Source of the DNA: Arthrobacter sp. ZGTC412
GTDB lineage: Bacteria > Actinomycetota > Actinomycetes > Actinomycetales > Micrococcaceae
Length of the DNA stretch: 64,000 nt
Assembly: GCF_002929215.1 (NCBI RefSeq)
Contig: NZ_PJII01000001.1
Span: 1 to 64,000, forward strand
Direction of reading: 5' to 3'
Every line of letters begins with the position of its first letter. Position 1 is the stretch's first letter. The position numbers and the translations under genes are program-made. This document shows positions 1 to 8,544 of this stretch, one piece after another. The notes below the pieces were generated by a model. That model was given only the letters and a program-made list of their open reading frames with translations. It ran no database searches and had not been told where the DNA came from.

Positions 1-1386
1 TCACCGCCGTACTACCACCCCGGCACGGACGCCCCGGAAATCCAGTACATGATGGAACGCCGCGCCGCCCTGGGCGGAGCGGTCCCGGAACGCCGGTCCA
101 AGCACGCTGAGATCACCCTGCCGGACGCCAAGTCCTACGAGGTGGCCAAGCGTGGTTCGGGCAAGCAGCAGGCCGCCACCACCATGGCGTTTGTGCGTTT
201 GCTCAAGGATCTGATGCGGGACAAGGAGTTCGGCAAGCACATCGCCCCGATCATCCCGGATGAGGCACGTACGTTCGGCATGGATGCGTTCTTCCCCACG
301 GCAAAGATCTACAACCCCAAGGGCCAGAACTACCTGTCCGTGGACCGGGACCTGGTCTTGGCCTACAAGGAGTCCGCCCAGGGCCAGCTGATCCACCCCG
401 GCATCAACGAAGCCGGCGCCGTGGCAGCGTTCACCGCCGCCGGAACCGCGTACGCCACCCACGGCGTGCCGCTGGTCCCGGTCTACGTGTTCTACTCCAT
501 GTTCGGCTTCCAGCGCACCGGCGATGCCTTCTGGGCAGCAGCAGATCAAATGACCCGCGGCTTCATCATCGGCGCCACCGCAGGCCGGACCACCCTCACC
601 GGCGAAGGCCTCCAGCACGCCGACGGCCACTCCCCGCTCCTGGCCTCCACCAACCCGGCAGTGGTCACCTACGATCCCGCCTACGGCTACGAAATGGGCC
701 ACATCATCCGCGACGGCCTCGAACGCATGTACGGGCCCGACTCGGAAGACCGGAACCTCATGTACTACCTCACGGTGTACAACGAGCCCATCTCCCAGCC
801 GGCCGAACCGGAGGAGCTGGACGTCGAGGGTGTCCTCAAGGGCATCTACCTGCTCGCGCCGGCAAAGATCGACGGTCCCCGGACCCAGATCCTCGCGTCC
901 GGCGTGTCGGTGCCCTGGGCACTCGAGGCCCAGCAGCTCCTGGCCGATGACTGGGGCGTCTCCGCAGACGTCTGGTCCGTTACGTCCTGGAACGAACTGC
1001 GCCGCGACGGCATGGCCGCCGAGGAGGAAGCTTTCCTCAACCCCGGCCAGCCCGCCCGCGTCCCGTTCGTGACCCGGCAGCTCGAAGGAGCCACCGGCCC
1101 GGTCGTCGCCGTGTCGGACTACATGAAGGCCGTGCCGGACCAGATCCGCCAATTCGTGCCGAACGAGTTCGCAACGCTCGGTGCCGACGGCTTCGGCTTC
1201 TCCGACACCCGCGCCGCAGCCCGCCGCTTCTTCAAGAACGACATCCACTCCATCGTGGTGCGTTCGCTGGAGATGTTGGCCCGCCGCGGTGAGGTTGACG
1301 CGCAGGCACCGATGAAGGCGATCGACAAGTACCGGCTGCACAACGTCAATGCCGGTTCCACCGGCAACGCCGGAGGCGAGTCCTAG
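1..1386 (+). CDS. aceE: Pyruvate dehydrogenase E1 component (homodimeric AceE type), C-terminal part
   Basis: The reading frame is open from the first base and ends at TAG 1384-1386, so the N-terminus lies outside the window and 461 codons are visible. AceE is the thiamine-diphosphate decarboxylase subunit that oxidises pyruvate and passes the acetyl group to the E2 lipoyl domain, giving acetyl-CoA. The part seen covers the pyrimidine-binding transketolase-like domain, with GINEAG around fragment residue 134-139 containing the expected activating Glu, and the C-terminal domain. Sequence and length fit the large homodimeric E1, not the alpha/beta type. A hairpin terminator follows. Its position directly before the fatty-acid cluster is metabolically sensible, but the terminator argues for a separate transcript. 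Confidence 0.95.
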   Translation, partial: SPPYYHPGTDAPEIQYMMERRAALGGAVPERRSKHAEITLPDAKSYEVAKRGSGKQQAATTMAFVRLLKDLMRDKEFGKHIAPIIPDEARTFGMDAFFPTAKIYNPKGQNYLSVDRDLVLAYKESAQGQLIHPGINEAGAVAAFTAAGTAYATHGVPLVPVYVFYSMFGFQRTGDAFWAAADQMTRGFIIGATAGRTTLTGEGLQHADGHSPLLASTNPAVVTYDPAYGYEMGHIIRDGLERMYGPDSEDRNLMYYLTVYNEPISQPAEPEELDVEGVLKGIYLLAPAKIDGPRTQILASGVSVPWALEAQQLLADDWGVSADVWSVTSWNELRRDGMAAEEEAFLNPGQPARVPFVTRQLEGATGPVVAVSDYMKAVPDQIRQFVPNEFATLGADGFGFSDTRAAARRFFKNDIHSIVVRSLEMLARRGEVDAQAPMKAIDKYRLHNVNAGSTGNAGGES

Positions 1387-1423
1387 GACGCGCACCTAGC
1401 CTGCGGCGATCCTGCCAAGTGCT

Positions 1424-1472
1424 GACGACGGCGGCCCCCACCGAAAGGCGGGGGCCGCCGTCGTCCGTTTTA
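1424..1472 (+). terminator. Intrinsic terminator after aceE
   Basis: A GC-rich hairpin has arms at 1424-1442 and 1447-1465, one mismatch and a GAAA loop. It is followed by CCGTTTTA. It lies 38 bases after the aceE stop and separates aceE from the fasR-like gene. Confidence 0.85.
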
Positions 1473-1507
1473 CGGCAGGAACCGGCTGTGACGCACAACC
1501 AACGGGA

Positions 1508-1524
1508 TTGTAGCCTTTGCACAA
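1508..1524. promoter_or_regulatory. Candidate FasR-type operator upstream of the regulator gene
   Basis: TTGTAG-N5-GCACAA is an imperfect inverted repeat. It repeats the left arm exactly, and four of six bases of the right arm, of the perfect site found upstream of fabD at 2809-2827. It ends directly before the ATG at 1525, which argues for translation from the later ATG at 1561 and suggests autoregulation. The assignment is by similarity to the second copy only. Confidence 0.5.
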
Positions 1525-1560
1525 ATGGAGCTTGCGGGGCAGTGGCCGTATGCTCAAAGA

Positions 1561-2805
1561 ATGCCAGCACCAGCCACCCCGTCCGCCAAGCGCAAACCAT
1601 CCACGCCGAGGGTCACGCCGGAGAAATCCGAAACCCTCAAAAAGCTGCGGGCAAACGTGGGCCAGCTTTCCACCACCACCTTGCGGGAGTTGGAGAAATC
1701 CCTGCCCTGGTACGGCCGGCTCAGCTCTGATGAACGCTCCGCCCTTGGCATGGTCGCCCAGAACGGTATCGCGGCCTTTGTGACCTGGTATGAACGCCCA
1801 AGTTCCCCGTCCTGGATCCTCACCGACGTTTTCGGGACGGCCCCAACGGAGCTCACCCGGTCCATCAGCCTGCAAAAAGCGCTGCAGTTGATCCGGATCG
1901 TGGTGGAGGTGGTGGAGGACCAGGTTCCGGTCATCGCTCCGGAGGCTGACCAGCCTTCGCTTCGCGAGGCCGTACTTCGCTATTCCCGGGAGGTGGCGTT
2001 CGCCGCGGCCGACGTTTATGCACGGGCCGCAGAATCCCGCGGCTCCTGGGACACCCGGCTGGAAGCGCTGATCGTGGATGCCATCCTTCGCGGCGAAAAC
2101 ACTGACGCCCTGCGCTCGAGGATCGCGGCCCTGGGCTGGAAGGCGCAGGAACGGTTCACTGTTATGGTGGGCAACTCCCCCTCCGAGCCAAGCGCCAGCT
2201 ACGTCAGCGAACTCCGGCGGATGGCAGGCCGCTACGCGGAGGACGCCCTTGTGGGCATCCAGGGCGACCGGCTCATCCTGATCCTGGGCGGCGTTTCGGA
2301 CCGGGAAACCGCCTACGTGAAGCTCAGTGATATGTTCGCGCCCGGCCCCGTGGTGTACGGGCCCGAAGCCGGCTCCCTGCTGGAGGCCAGCGGCTCCGCC
2401 CAGTCCGCCTTCGCCGGACTGACGGCCGCCCGGGCCTGGCCCTCCGCACCGCGGCCGGTTGCCGCCGACGACCTGCTGCCTGAGCGGGTGATCTCCGGCG
2501 ACGACGCCGCCCGCCGCTCGCTGGTCAAGAACATCTACCGCCCGCTCCTGGCAGCGTCCAACGGGCTGGTGGAAACGCTTGGAACCTATCTTGAATTGGG
2601 CCATTCCCTTGAGGCAACAGCCCGGGAACTCTTTGTCCACGCCAACACCGTCAGGTACCGGCTGAAGCGTGTTTGCGACGTCACCGGCTGGGATCCACTC
2701 CTCCCAAGGGAGGCGTTTGTTCTTCAGGCGGCGCTTGTGGTGGGCCGTCTTTCCGCCCCGCCCAAAGCGGCTGTTGAGCGTCACCCGTCGCGGAACCAGC
2801 CCTGA
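1561..2805 (+). CDS. fasR: PucR-type transcriptional regulator of fatty acid synthesis (FasR-like)
   Basis: The protein is 414 residues from ATG 1561. The C-terminus carries a PucR-type helix-turn-helix: ELGHSLEATARELFVHANT followed by VRYRLKRV and a GWDP segment. The N-terminal two thirds are a regulatory region with no recognised catalytic motif. In Streptomyces coelicolor the regulator of this type next to fabD is FasR, an activator of the fabD-fabH-acpP-fabF operon; the same gene order is seen here, which is the main basis for the symbol. An in-frame ATG at 1525 exists, but it abuts a candidate operator and would leave no ribosome site, so I chose 1561. The next gene, fabD, starts 88 bases downstream with its own operator and promoter-like sequence. 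Confidence 0.82.
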   Translation: MPAPATPSAKRKPSTPRVTPEKSETLKKLRANVGQLSTTTLRELEKSLPWYGRLSSDERSALGMVAQNGIAAFVTWYERPSSPSWILTDVFGTAPTELTRSISLQKALQLIRIVVEVVEDQVPVIAPEADQPSLREAVLRYSREVAFAAADVYARAAESRGSWDTRLEALIVDAILRGENTDALRSRIAALGWKAQERFTVMVGNSPSEPSASYVSELRRMAGRYAEDALVGIQGDRLILILGGVSDRETAYVKLSDMFAPGPVVYGPEAGSLLEASGSAQSAFAGLTAARAWPSAPRPVAADDLLPERVISGDDAARRSLVKNIYRPLLAASNGLVETLGTYLELGHSLEATARELFVHANTVRYRLKRVCDVTGWDPLLPREAFVLQAALVVGRLSAPPKAAVERHPSRNQP

Positions 2806-2808
2806 GGC

Positions 2809-2827
2809 GTTGTAGACTTCCTACAAC
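2809..2827. promoter_or_regulatory. Perfect palindrome upstream of fabD, candidate FasR operator
   Basis: GTTGTAGACTTCCTACAAC is a perfect inverted repeat with 7-base arms and a 5-base spacer. It lies between the regulator stop codon and fabD. Its centre is about 66 bases upstream of the start site predicted from the promoter at 2849-2877, a position typical for an activator. A degenerate copy is found before the regulator gene at 1508-1524. Confidence 0.7.
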
Positions 2828-2848
2828 CTGACCCCGTGAGCTTGGTGC

Positions 2849-2877
2849 GGACAAACACCGCTGAATCACACTGTAAT
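2849..2877 (+). promoter_or_regulatory. Candidate promoter of the fabD operon
   Basis: GGACAA (2849-2854) and TGTAAT (2872-2877) are separated by 17 bases. The -35 is poor and the -10 fair, as expected for a promoter that needs an activator. The predicted start near 2884 leaves a leader of only about 10 bases before the GTG of fabD. Confidence 0.45.
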
Positions 2878-2893
2878 TTGGAAAGCTGGTTAC

Positions 2894-3823
2894 GTGCTTG
2901 CAATAGTCTGCCCTGGACAGGGCTCACAAACCCCGGGTTTCCTGGCCCCTTGGCTGGAACTGCCCCCGGTGGCAGGCCAGCTGGCCTCCTTGAGCGACAT
3001 CGCAGGCATCGACCTGATCGCCCATGGGACTACTTCGGACGAAGAAACCATCAAGGACACTGCCGTGGCGCAGCCCCTGATTGTTGCCGCCGGGCTGGTG
3101 GCCGCAGCTTCCCTTTTTGACGTCGAGCTCAGCTCCCTGCCAGTCATCCTGGCGGGCCATTCCGTTGGTGAAATCACCGCTTCGGCTCTTGCCGGCGTCC
3201 TGACGGAACGGGAAGCCATGACCTTCGTCCGGGAGCGTGCCAACAGCATGGCGGCCGCCGCGGCCGTCACCCCCACCGGTATGAGTGCCGTGGTGGGCGG
3301 GGACCCGGCCGAGGTCCTGGCAGCCATCGAAGCCGCCGGCGCTACTCCAGCGAACGTCAACGGCGCGGGCCAGACCGTGGCCGCAGGCACGTTCGACCAG
3401 CTGAAGACCCTCGCCGAAAACCCGCCGGCGAAGGCGCGTGTCATCCCGCTGAAGGTGGCCGGTGCGTTCCACACCAGCCACATGTCCCCTGCTGTCAGCG
3501 CCCTCACCGCCCTGGCGCCCGCGCTGAAGCCGCAGGCACCGAAGGTGCCCCTGCTGTCCAATTACGACGGCGGAGAAGTCACCGACGGCGGTGCCGCCGT
3601 CGACAGCCTGATTGCCCAGGTCTCCCGCCCGGTCCGCTGGGACCTGTGCATGGAAAGCCTGGTCCAGCGCGGTGTCAGCGGCGTCATCGAGCTTGCTCCT
3701 GCCGGAACCCTTGCCGGTCTGGCCAAGCGCGGGATGCCCGGCGTCAAAACCGTTGCGGTCAAGACACCCGATGATCTTTCCGCCGCCCTGGCGCTCTTCG
3801 CAGAACTGGAGGGCAACGCATGA
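2894..3823 (+). CDS. fabD: Malonyl-CoA:ACP transacylase
   Basis: FabD moves malonyl from CoA to acyl carrier protein, making the extender unit for type II fatty acid synthesis in the cytoplasm. The 309-residue protein has the GQGSQ motif at residues 8-12, the nucleophile elbow GHSVGE with Ser90, and GAFHTSHM with the expected catalytic His in the second half. Length is normal for the family. The start is GTG, with GGAAAG at 2880-2885 in a possible ribosome-site position. The stop overlaps the fabH start by four bases (ATGA), so the two are translationally coupled. Confidence 0.95.
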   Translation: MLAIVCPGQGSQTPGFLAPWLELPPVAGQLASLSDIAGIDLIAHGTTSDEETIKDTAVAQPLIVAAGLVAAASLFDVELSSLPVILAGHSVGEITASALAGVLTEREAMTFVRERANSMAAAAAVTPTGMSAVVGGDPAEVLAAIEAAGATPANVNGAGQTVAAGTFDQLKTLAENPPAKARVIPLKVAGAFHTSHMSPAVSALTALAPALKPQAPKVPLLSNYDGGEVTDGGAAVDSLIAQVSRPVRWDLCMESLVQRGVSGVIELAPAGTLAGLAKRGMPGVKTVAVKTPDDLSAALALFAELEGNA

Positions 3824-4881
3824 GCGTTCCCACACTGAAACAGGCTCCCCTTCAGGAACACACCCGAATCCTCGGTCTCGGCGCCTACCGGCCTGACGTC
3901 ATCGTCACCAACGAAGATGTCTGCCAGTGGATCGACTCCTCGGACGAATGGATCCGGCAGCGGACCGGAATTGTGACCCGGCACCGCGCGGCCGCTGACG
4001 TCAGTGTCATCGACATGGCCGAGGGTGCTGCCCGCGAAGCCATGGAAAAGGCCGGAATTCAAGCGTCCGACCTCGGTGCCGTCATTGTTTCCACTGTCAC
4101 CCACCCCTACGCCACGCCGTCTGCGGCCGCCAGCCTGGCAGACCGTATCGGCGCCACTCCCGCACCTGCTTTTGACATCTCCGCAGCCTGCGCCGGTTAC
4201 TGCTACGGCATTGCCCAGGGCGACGCCCTCGTCCGGTCAGGCGCCGCGAAGTACGTCCTGGTGGTTGGTGCGGAGAAGCTGTCCGACGTCATCGACAACC
4301 GGGAACGCACCATCTCCTTCCTGCTCGGAGACGGAGCCGGCGCCGTCGTCATCGGCCCGTCCGAGACTCCCGGCATCGCGCCCTCCGTCTGGGGATCCGA
4401 CGGCAGCAAATGGGACGCCATTGGAATGACCCGCTCCATGCTCGATGTCCGGGACCTTGGCATGGCTGCCCGGCAGTCCGACTCCACCGGCGACCTTGCC
4501 CTGCTCGAAGAAGCACAGGAGCTCTACCCCACGCTGCGGCAGGACGGCCAAACCGTATTCCGCTGGGCAGTGTGGGAAATGGCGAAGGTGGCCCAGCAGG
4601 CCCTGGAGGCGGCAGGTGTACAAGCCGAGGACCTTGTGGCGTTTATCCCCCACCAAGCCAACATGCGCATCATCGACGAGATGGTGAAGAAGCTGAAGCT
4701 GCCCGAGACAGTTACAGTGGCACGGGACATCGCCGATGCTGGAAACACCTCTGCAGCGTCCATCCCGTTGGCCACGCACCGCTTGCTGGCGGAAAAGCCG
4801 GAACTGAGCGGCGGGCTGGCCCTCCAGATCGGCTTCGGCGCCGGACTGGTCTTCGGCGCTCAGGTAGTTGTCCTCCCTTAG
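3820..4881 (+). CDS. fabH: 3-oxoacyl-ACP synthase III (KAS III)
   Basis: FabH condenses an acyl-CoA primer with malonyl-ACP and starts fatty acid elongation. The 353-residue protein shows the KAS III triad: Cys124 in SAACAGYCYG, His in FIPHQANMR and Asn in DAGNTSAAS. In actinobacteria the FabH primer is often a branched acyl-CoA derived from branched-chain amino acids; ilvE and leu genes lie elsewhere in this window. It overlaps fabD by ATGA. acpP follows after 80 bases with its own strong ribosome site. Confidence 0.95.
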   Translation: MSVPTLKQAPLQEHTRILGLGAYRPDVIVTNEDVCQWIDSSDEWIRQRTGIVTRHRAAADVSVIDMAEGAAREAMEKAGIQASDLGAVIVSTVTHPYATPSAAASLADRIGATPAPAFDISAACAGYCYGIAQGDALVRSGAAKYVLVVGAEKLSDVIDNRERTISFLLGDGAGAVVIGPSETPGIAPSVWGSDGSKWDAIGMTRSMLDVRDLGMAARQSDSTGDLALLEEAQELYPTLRQDGQTVFRWAVWEMAKVAQQALEAAGVQAEDLVAFIPHQANMRIIDEMVKKLKLPETVTVARDIADAGNTSAASIPLATHRLLAEKPELSGGLALQIGFGAGLVFGAQVVVLP

Positions 4882-4961
4882 GAACGCCCCCAACAGGCCG
4901 CAACCGCGTCCTGAACCATTTCCGGCAGCCCCTGCCGGCAATACAAGAAAAGGAGCCATCA

Positions 4962-5207
4962 ATGGCTAGCAACGAAGAGATCCTGGCCGGCTTGGCTGAA
5001 ATCGTCAACGAGGAAACCGGCCTGGCCCCCGAGGCCGTGGAGCTGGACAAGTCCTTCACCGAGGACCTGGACATCGACTCCATCTCCATGATGACCATCG
5101 TAGTCAACGCTGAAGAGAAGTTCGGCGTGCGCATCCCGGACGAAGAGGTCAAGAACCTCAAGACCGTCGGCGACGCCGTCAGCTTCATCGCCGGAGCACA
5201 GGCCTAG
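4962..5207 (+). CDS. acpP: Acyl carrier protein
   Basis: This is an 81-residue acidic helical protein that carries growing acyl chains on 4'-phosphopantetheine. The attachment site is Ser40 in DLDIDSISMM; the usual DSL is DSI here. The start is well defined by AAAAGGAG seven bases before the ATG. The gene can be read in frame from further upstream inside fabH, but that extension is only the shadow of fabH. A terminator-like hairpin lies between acpP and fabF, which would favour high ACP output relative to fabF. Confidence 0.96.
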   Translation: MASNEEILAGLAEIVNEETGLAPEAVELDKSFTEDLDIDSISMMTIVVNAEEKFGVRIPDEEVKNLKTVGDAVSFIAGAQA

Positions 5208-5233
5208 TCAAGGCTTTCGCCGTTTATCGGCTT

Positions 5234-5281
5234 GGCGGGCTGCCGGTCAGGACGACCGGACCGGCGGCCCGCCGCATTTTT
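5234..5281 (+). terminator. Terminator-like hairpin between acpP and fabF
   Basis: Outer arms GGCGGGC (5234-5240) and GCCCGCC (5267-5273) enclose inner arms CCGGTC (5243-5248) and GACCGG (5254-5259). A T5 run follows at 5277-5281. The internal loop is asymmetric, so termination would probably be partial. It lies inside the operon, 27 bases after the acpP stop. Confidence 0.5.
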
Positions 5282-5378
5282 CCGGCACCTTCCTCCTTGC
5301 GAAGGGCGCCGATCATCAATACGCGGGACCCTCCGGAAAGCCGGGGCTGGAATCCCCCACCGACGAAAGAGTGATCCC

Positions 5379-6614
5379 ATGACACGCAAAGTAGTCATCA
5401 CCGGTCTGGGTGCCACCACGCCCATCGGCGGCGATGTACCCACGATGTGGAACAACGCGCTCAAGGGGGTCTCCGGTGCCCGCACCCTGGAGGACGACTG
5501 GGTAGCCAAGTACGAACTTCCCGTCCACTTCGCCGCCCGCTGCAGCACACCTGCACTCGAGGTACTCAGCAGGGTCGAGGCCAAGCGGATGGACCCCTCG
5601 ACGCAGTTCGGCGTCATCGCTGCCCGTGAGGCGTGGGCCGACTCCGGCATCACCGAGTTCGACAAGGACCGGCTGGCTGTTGCCTTCGCCACCGGCATTG
5701 GCGGAGTCTGGACGCTGCTGGACGCCTGGGACACGCTGAAGGAAAAAGGCCCTCGGCGCGTCCTCCCCATGACCGTCCCCATGCTGATGCCAAACGGTGT
5801 TGCCGCGGCCGTCAGCCTGGACCTCGGCGCACGCGCCGGCGCCCACACCCCGGTTTCCGCCTGCGCTTCCGGCACTGAGGCCCTGCACCTGGGCCTGGAC
5901 CTGATTCGCTCGGGCAAGGCAGACGTGGTGATGTGCGGCGGCGCTGAAGCTGCCATCCACCCCATGCCCCTGGCTGCCTTCGCTTCCATGCAGGCGCTGT
6001 CACGCCGCAATGACGATCCGCAGGGCGCCTCCCGTCCGTACGACCTTGGCCGCGACGGCTTCGTGATGGGCGAAGGCGCAGGCGCGCTGGTCCTCGAAGC
6101 CGAGGAACACGCACTGGCCCGCGGAGCCCGGATCTACGGCGAGCTCGCCGGCACCTCCGTTACGGCTGACGCCTACCACATCACCGCGCCTGACCCTGCG
6201 GGCCTTGGCGCAACCCGGGCACTCAAGGCCGCCATGTTCGACGGCCGCATCCAGGCCGAGGACGTGGTGCACGTCAACGCCCACGCCACCTCGACTCCCG
6301 TGGGCGACAAGCCTGAGTACACCGCACTGCGCGCCGCACTCGGCAACCACATCGACAACGTTGCGGTATCCGCCACCAAGTCGCAGATGGGCCACCTCCT
6401 GGGTGCCTCCGGTGCCGTGGAGGCCGTGCTCACCGTGCTGGCCGTCTACGACCGGAAGGCCCCGGTCACGATCAACCTTGAGAAGCAGGATCCGGAGATC
6501 CCGCTCGACGTGGTCACCTCCGCCCGCGACCTGCCCGCCGGCAACATCGTGGCCCTGAGCAACTCCTTCGGCTTCGGCGGACACAACGCCGTGGTGGCTG
6601 TGCGCAGCGTTTAG
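5379..6614 (+). CDS. fabF: 3-oxoacyl-ACP synthase II (KAS II)
   Basis: FabF elongates acyl-ACP with malonyl-ACP. The protein is 411 residues from ATG 5379. It has Cys162 in VSACASGTEAL, His in VNAHATSTPVGD, His in KSQMGHLLGASG and the C-terminal GFGGHNAVV, the complete Cys-His-His set of this synthase class. Frames further upstream stay open but have no family similarity, so the start at MTRKVVITG is preferred. It is the last gene of the cluster, closed by a strong terminator 30 bases after its stop. Confidence 0.95.
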   Translation: MTRKVVITGLGATTPIGGDVPTMWNNALKGVSGARTLEDDWVAKYELPVHFAARCSTPALEVLSRVEAKRMDPSTQFGVIAAREAWADSGITEFDKDRLAVAFATGIGGVWTLLDAWDTLKEKGPRRVLPMTVPMLMPNGVAAAVSLDLGARAGAHTPVSACASGTEALHLGLDLIRSGKADVVMCGGAEAAIHPMPLAAFASMQALSRRNDDPQGASRPYDLGRDGFVMGEGAGALVLEAEEHALARGARIYGELAGTSVTADAYHITAPDPAGLGATRALKAAMFDGRIQAEDVVHVNAHATSTPVGDKPEYTALRAALGNHIDNVAVSATKSQMGHLLGASGAVEAVLTVLAVYDRKAPVTINLEKQDPEIPLDVVTSARDLPAGNIVALSNSFGFGGHNAVVAVRSV

Positions 6615-6644
6615 TTTCTGCACCGGGCTTGCCGCCCGGACGCA

Positions 6645-6681
6645 ACAGGAGGCCCCGCCAGCCGGCGGGGCCTCCTGTTTT
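6645..6681 (+). terminator. Strong intrinsic terminator of the fab operon
   Basis: A perfect 15-bp stem (6645-6659 with 6664-6678) has an AGCC loop and runs into TTTT (6678-6681). It closes the fab operon. Confidence 0.92.
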
Positions 6682-6763
6682 GCTATGGAGAATGGTTCTT
6701 GGTTTCACTGTCTGTTGCTGTTTGCCGGTGCCGGATTACGACGGCGGCCCTTAGGTAGCCTGG

Positions 6764-7267
6764 TCAACCCACCTGGTGCAGCCAGCGTACGGGAGCGCCC
6801 TCGGCAGCGTGCCGGAAGGGTTCAAGCTCCTCGTCCCAGGCCTCGCCCAGAGCCAGGGACAGCTCGTGGTAGACGGCGGCGGGATCGCCCGCGCCTGACT
6901 CGTAGGCGTAACGGATTCTGTCTTCGGAGACCATGATGTTGCCATGGACGTCGGTGACGGCATGGAAGATCCCGAGTTCGGGCGTGTGTGACCACCGGCC
7001 GCCGTCAACACCCTGGCTCGGTTCCTCGGTGACCTCGTACCGGAGGTGCGCCCAGCCCCGGAGTGATGAGGCAAGCTGAGCACCTGTTCCGGGAGCGCCG
7101 GTCCAGGAAAGCTCCGCCCGGAACATTCCGGGCGCGGCAGGCTGAGGGGTCCACTCAAGATCCGTCCGCTTGTCCACGACGGAGCCGATGGCCCACTCAA
7201 CGTGAGGGCACAAAGCAGTAGGGGCTGAGTGAACAAACAGCACACCGCGGGTCATTGCAACAGACAT
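6764..7267 (-). CDS. DUF3145 family protein
   Basis: This is a 167-residue actinobacterial protein of the DUF3145 family, function unknown. It begins MSVAMTRGVLFVHSAPTALCPHVEWAIG and has no signal peptide or membrane segment. Three in-frame ATGs are close together. The one at 7267 is chosen because GGAGG lies five bases upstream, whereas the ATG at 7279 falls within or before that ribosome site. It is convergent with fabF across the fab terminator. Its promoter should lie in the 262-base gap towards xerC. Confidence 0.75.
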   Translation of the reverse strand: MSVAMTRGVLFVHSAPTALCPHVEWAIGSVVDKRTDLEWTPQPAAPGMFRAELSWTGAPGTGAQLASSLRGWAHLRYEVTEEPSQGVDGGRWSHTPELGIFHAVTDVHGNIMVSEDRIRYAYESGAGDPAAVYHELSLALGEAWDEELEPFRHAAEGAPVRWLHQVG

Positions 7268-7472
7268 TCCATCCTCCATAGCTCTAGGTACGTCTTCCCC
7301 AACGACCTCTGCCTGGATGGAACTGCTGCGCCCTGCTCTGCGGGACTGCTCCCTGCCATCTATTCAGTTGTTCAGATTAAGCAGTGTCCGGACTTGCTGG
7401 TCCGCACGAAGCAAAAGAGCCTCAAGCGGTACTTGAAAGTTGCCGGACGTGACTCTTATTGTGCCGTACGTC

Positions 7473-7484
7473 GCGTAATTACGC
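7473..7484. repeat. 12-bp perfect palindrome in the xerC-DUF3145 gap
   Basis: GCGTAATTACGC is a perfect palindrome in the 262-base non-coding stretch 7268-7529, about 205 bases upstream of the DUF3145 start. On the minus strand CACAAT-type -10 sequences occur close by, but no clear -35 could be paired with them. Otherwise I see nothing in this gap. Confidence 0.35.
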
Positions 7485-7529
7485 CAGTGCGATTCGCGGT
7501 TACGGTACAAGGCCTGTGGCGATTCCGGA

Positions 7530-8456
7530 TCAGGCTCTGGGATGTGCCTGCTGGTAGCTTTTCCGCAGCCGGTCCACTGAGACATGGGTGTAGATCTGGG
7601 TGGTGGCGAGGCTGCTGTGGCCGAGGATCTCCTGGACGGCACGCAAGTCGGCGCCGCCATCCAACAGGTGGGTGGCTGCCGAGTGCCGAAGGGCGTGCGG
7701 ACCTGAGGCAGAAGTATCGCCCAGGGCCTCGAGGAGTTTGTTGACCAGTTCTCTGACCTGCCGCTGGTCCACCCGGCTGCCCCTGGAGCCCAGGAACAGG
7801 GCCGGGCCGCTGGTATCCCGGGCCAGCAGCGGCCGGCCGCGCCGCAGCCAGTCGTCCAGGGCAAGCGCCGCCGGAACGCCGTAGGGAACCGTGCGTTCCT
7901 TGTTGCCTTTACCGATAACACGGAGCGTGCGGCGGTCCGGGTCCAGATCGTCGATGTCCAGTCCTGCGAGCTCGCCCACGCGGATGCCTGTTGCATAAAG
8001 CAGTTCGACGATGGCGCGGTTCCGGACAGGCAGGGGCTCACCGCGGTGGGCCGCTTCCTCCAGACTGGTCAGCAGCCGCGACAGTTGTTGTGACTGCAGG
8101 ACTCCGGGCAGGGTGCGTTCCCGTTTGGGAGCCTTGAGCCGCAACGACGGGTCTGAGTGAATGCGCTCTTCGCTCAGGGCCCACGCTGTGAAAGCACGGG
8201 CGGTGGCTGCCCGGCGGGCAAGGGTGGATCGGGCGACACCCGCCTGGCTCTGTGCACCCAGCCACCGACGGAGGGTTCCGAGCTCGAGGTCCTCCAGCCG
8301 GTTGGCGCCTTCGGAAGCGGCGTGGGCCAGGAGGCTGCGCAGGTCTCCCAGGTACGCACGCAGGGTGTGGGCGGACACTGCCCGCTCCCCCGACAGGTAC
8401 TGCGAGAAGGCATCCGATGCCTGGCTCAGCTCCCGCGGCAGTTCTTTGTTCTCCAC
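7530..8456 (-). CDS. xerC: Tyrosine recombinase XerC
   Basis: XerC, with XerD, resolves chromosome dimers at dif during division. The 308-residue protein has the N-terminal SAM-like core-binding domain (about 10-100) and the catalytic domain with all tyrosine-recombinase residues: Arg159 (GIRVGEL), Lys183, His254/Arg257 (HALRH), His280 (ILGHSS) and Tyr289 (QIYTH). The start is GTG. It follows dprA after an 88-base gap; linkage of xerC to dprA and comM is common in actinobacteria and supports XerC over an integrase of a mobile element, as does the lack of any attachment site or element nearby. Confidence 0.93.
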   Translation of the reverse strand: MENKELPRELSQASDAFSQYLSGERAVSAHTLRAYLGDLRSLLAHAASEGANRLEDLELGTLRRWLGAQSQAGVARSTLARRAATARAFTAWALSEERIHSDPSLRLKAPKRERTLPGVLQSQQLSRLLTSLEEAAHRGEPLPVRNRAIVELLYATGIRVGELAGLDIDDLDPDRRTLRVIGKGNKERTVPYGVPAALALDDWLRRGRPLLARDTSGPALFLGSRGSRVDQRQVRELVNKLLEALGDTSASGPHALRHSAATHLLDGGADLRAVQEILGHSSLATTQIYTHVSVDRLRKSYQQAHPRA

Positions 8457-8544
8457 CTTCCTACTCTCTCAGGTGTTGCCGGGGCTCAGGTGACTGACAC
8501 GACACGCCACACCTACCTGTGCCTTCGGGGCCCGCCGTCGGTCA

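Noticed and set aside
1-1395. 464-residue open frame on the minus strand over aceE
   Set aside because: It is the antisense shadow of a high-GC coding gene; the product has no family similarity, while the + strand is clearly AceE.
1525-1560. N-terminal extension of the FasR-like protein from ATG 1525
   Set aside because: The ATG directly follows a candidate operator with no room for a ribosome site; ATG 1561 is preferred.
7530-8456. Tyrosine recombinase as an integrase of a mobile element
   Set aside because: Its neighbours are the conserved comM-dprA block and no att repeat, phage gene or tRNA insertion is seen; XerC explains it.
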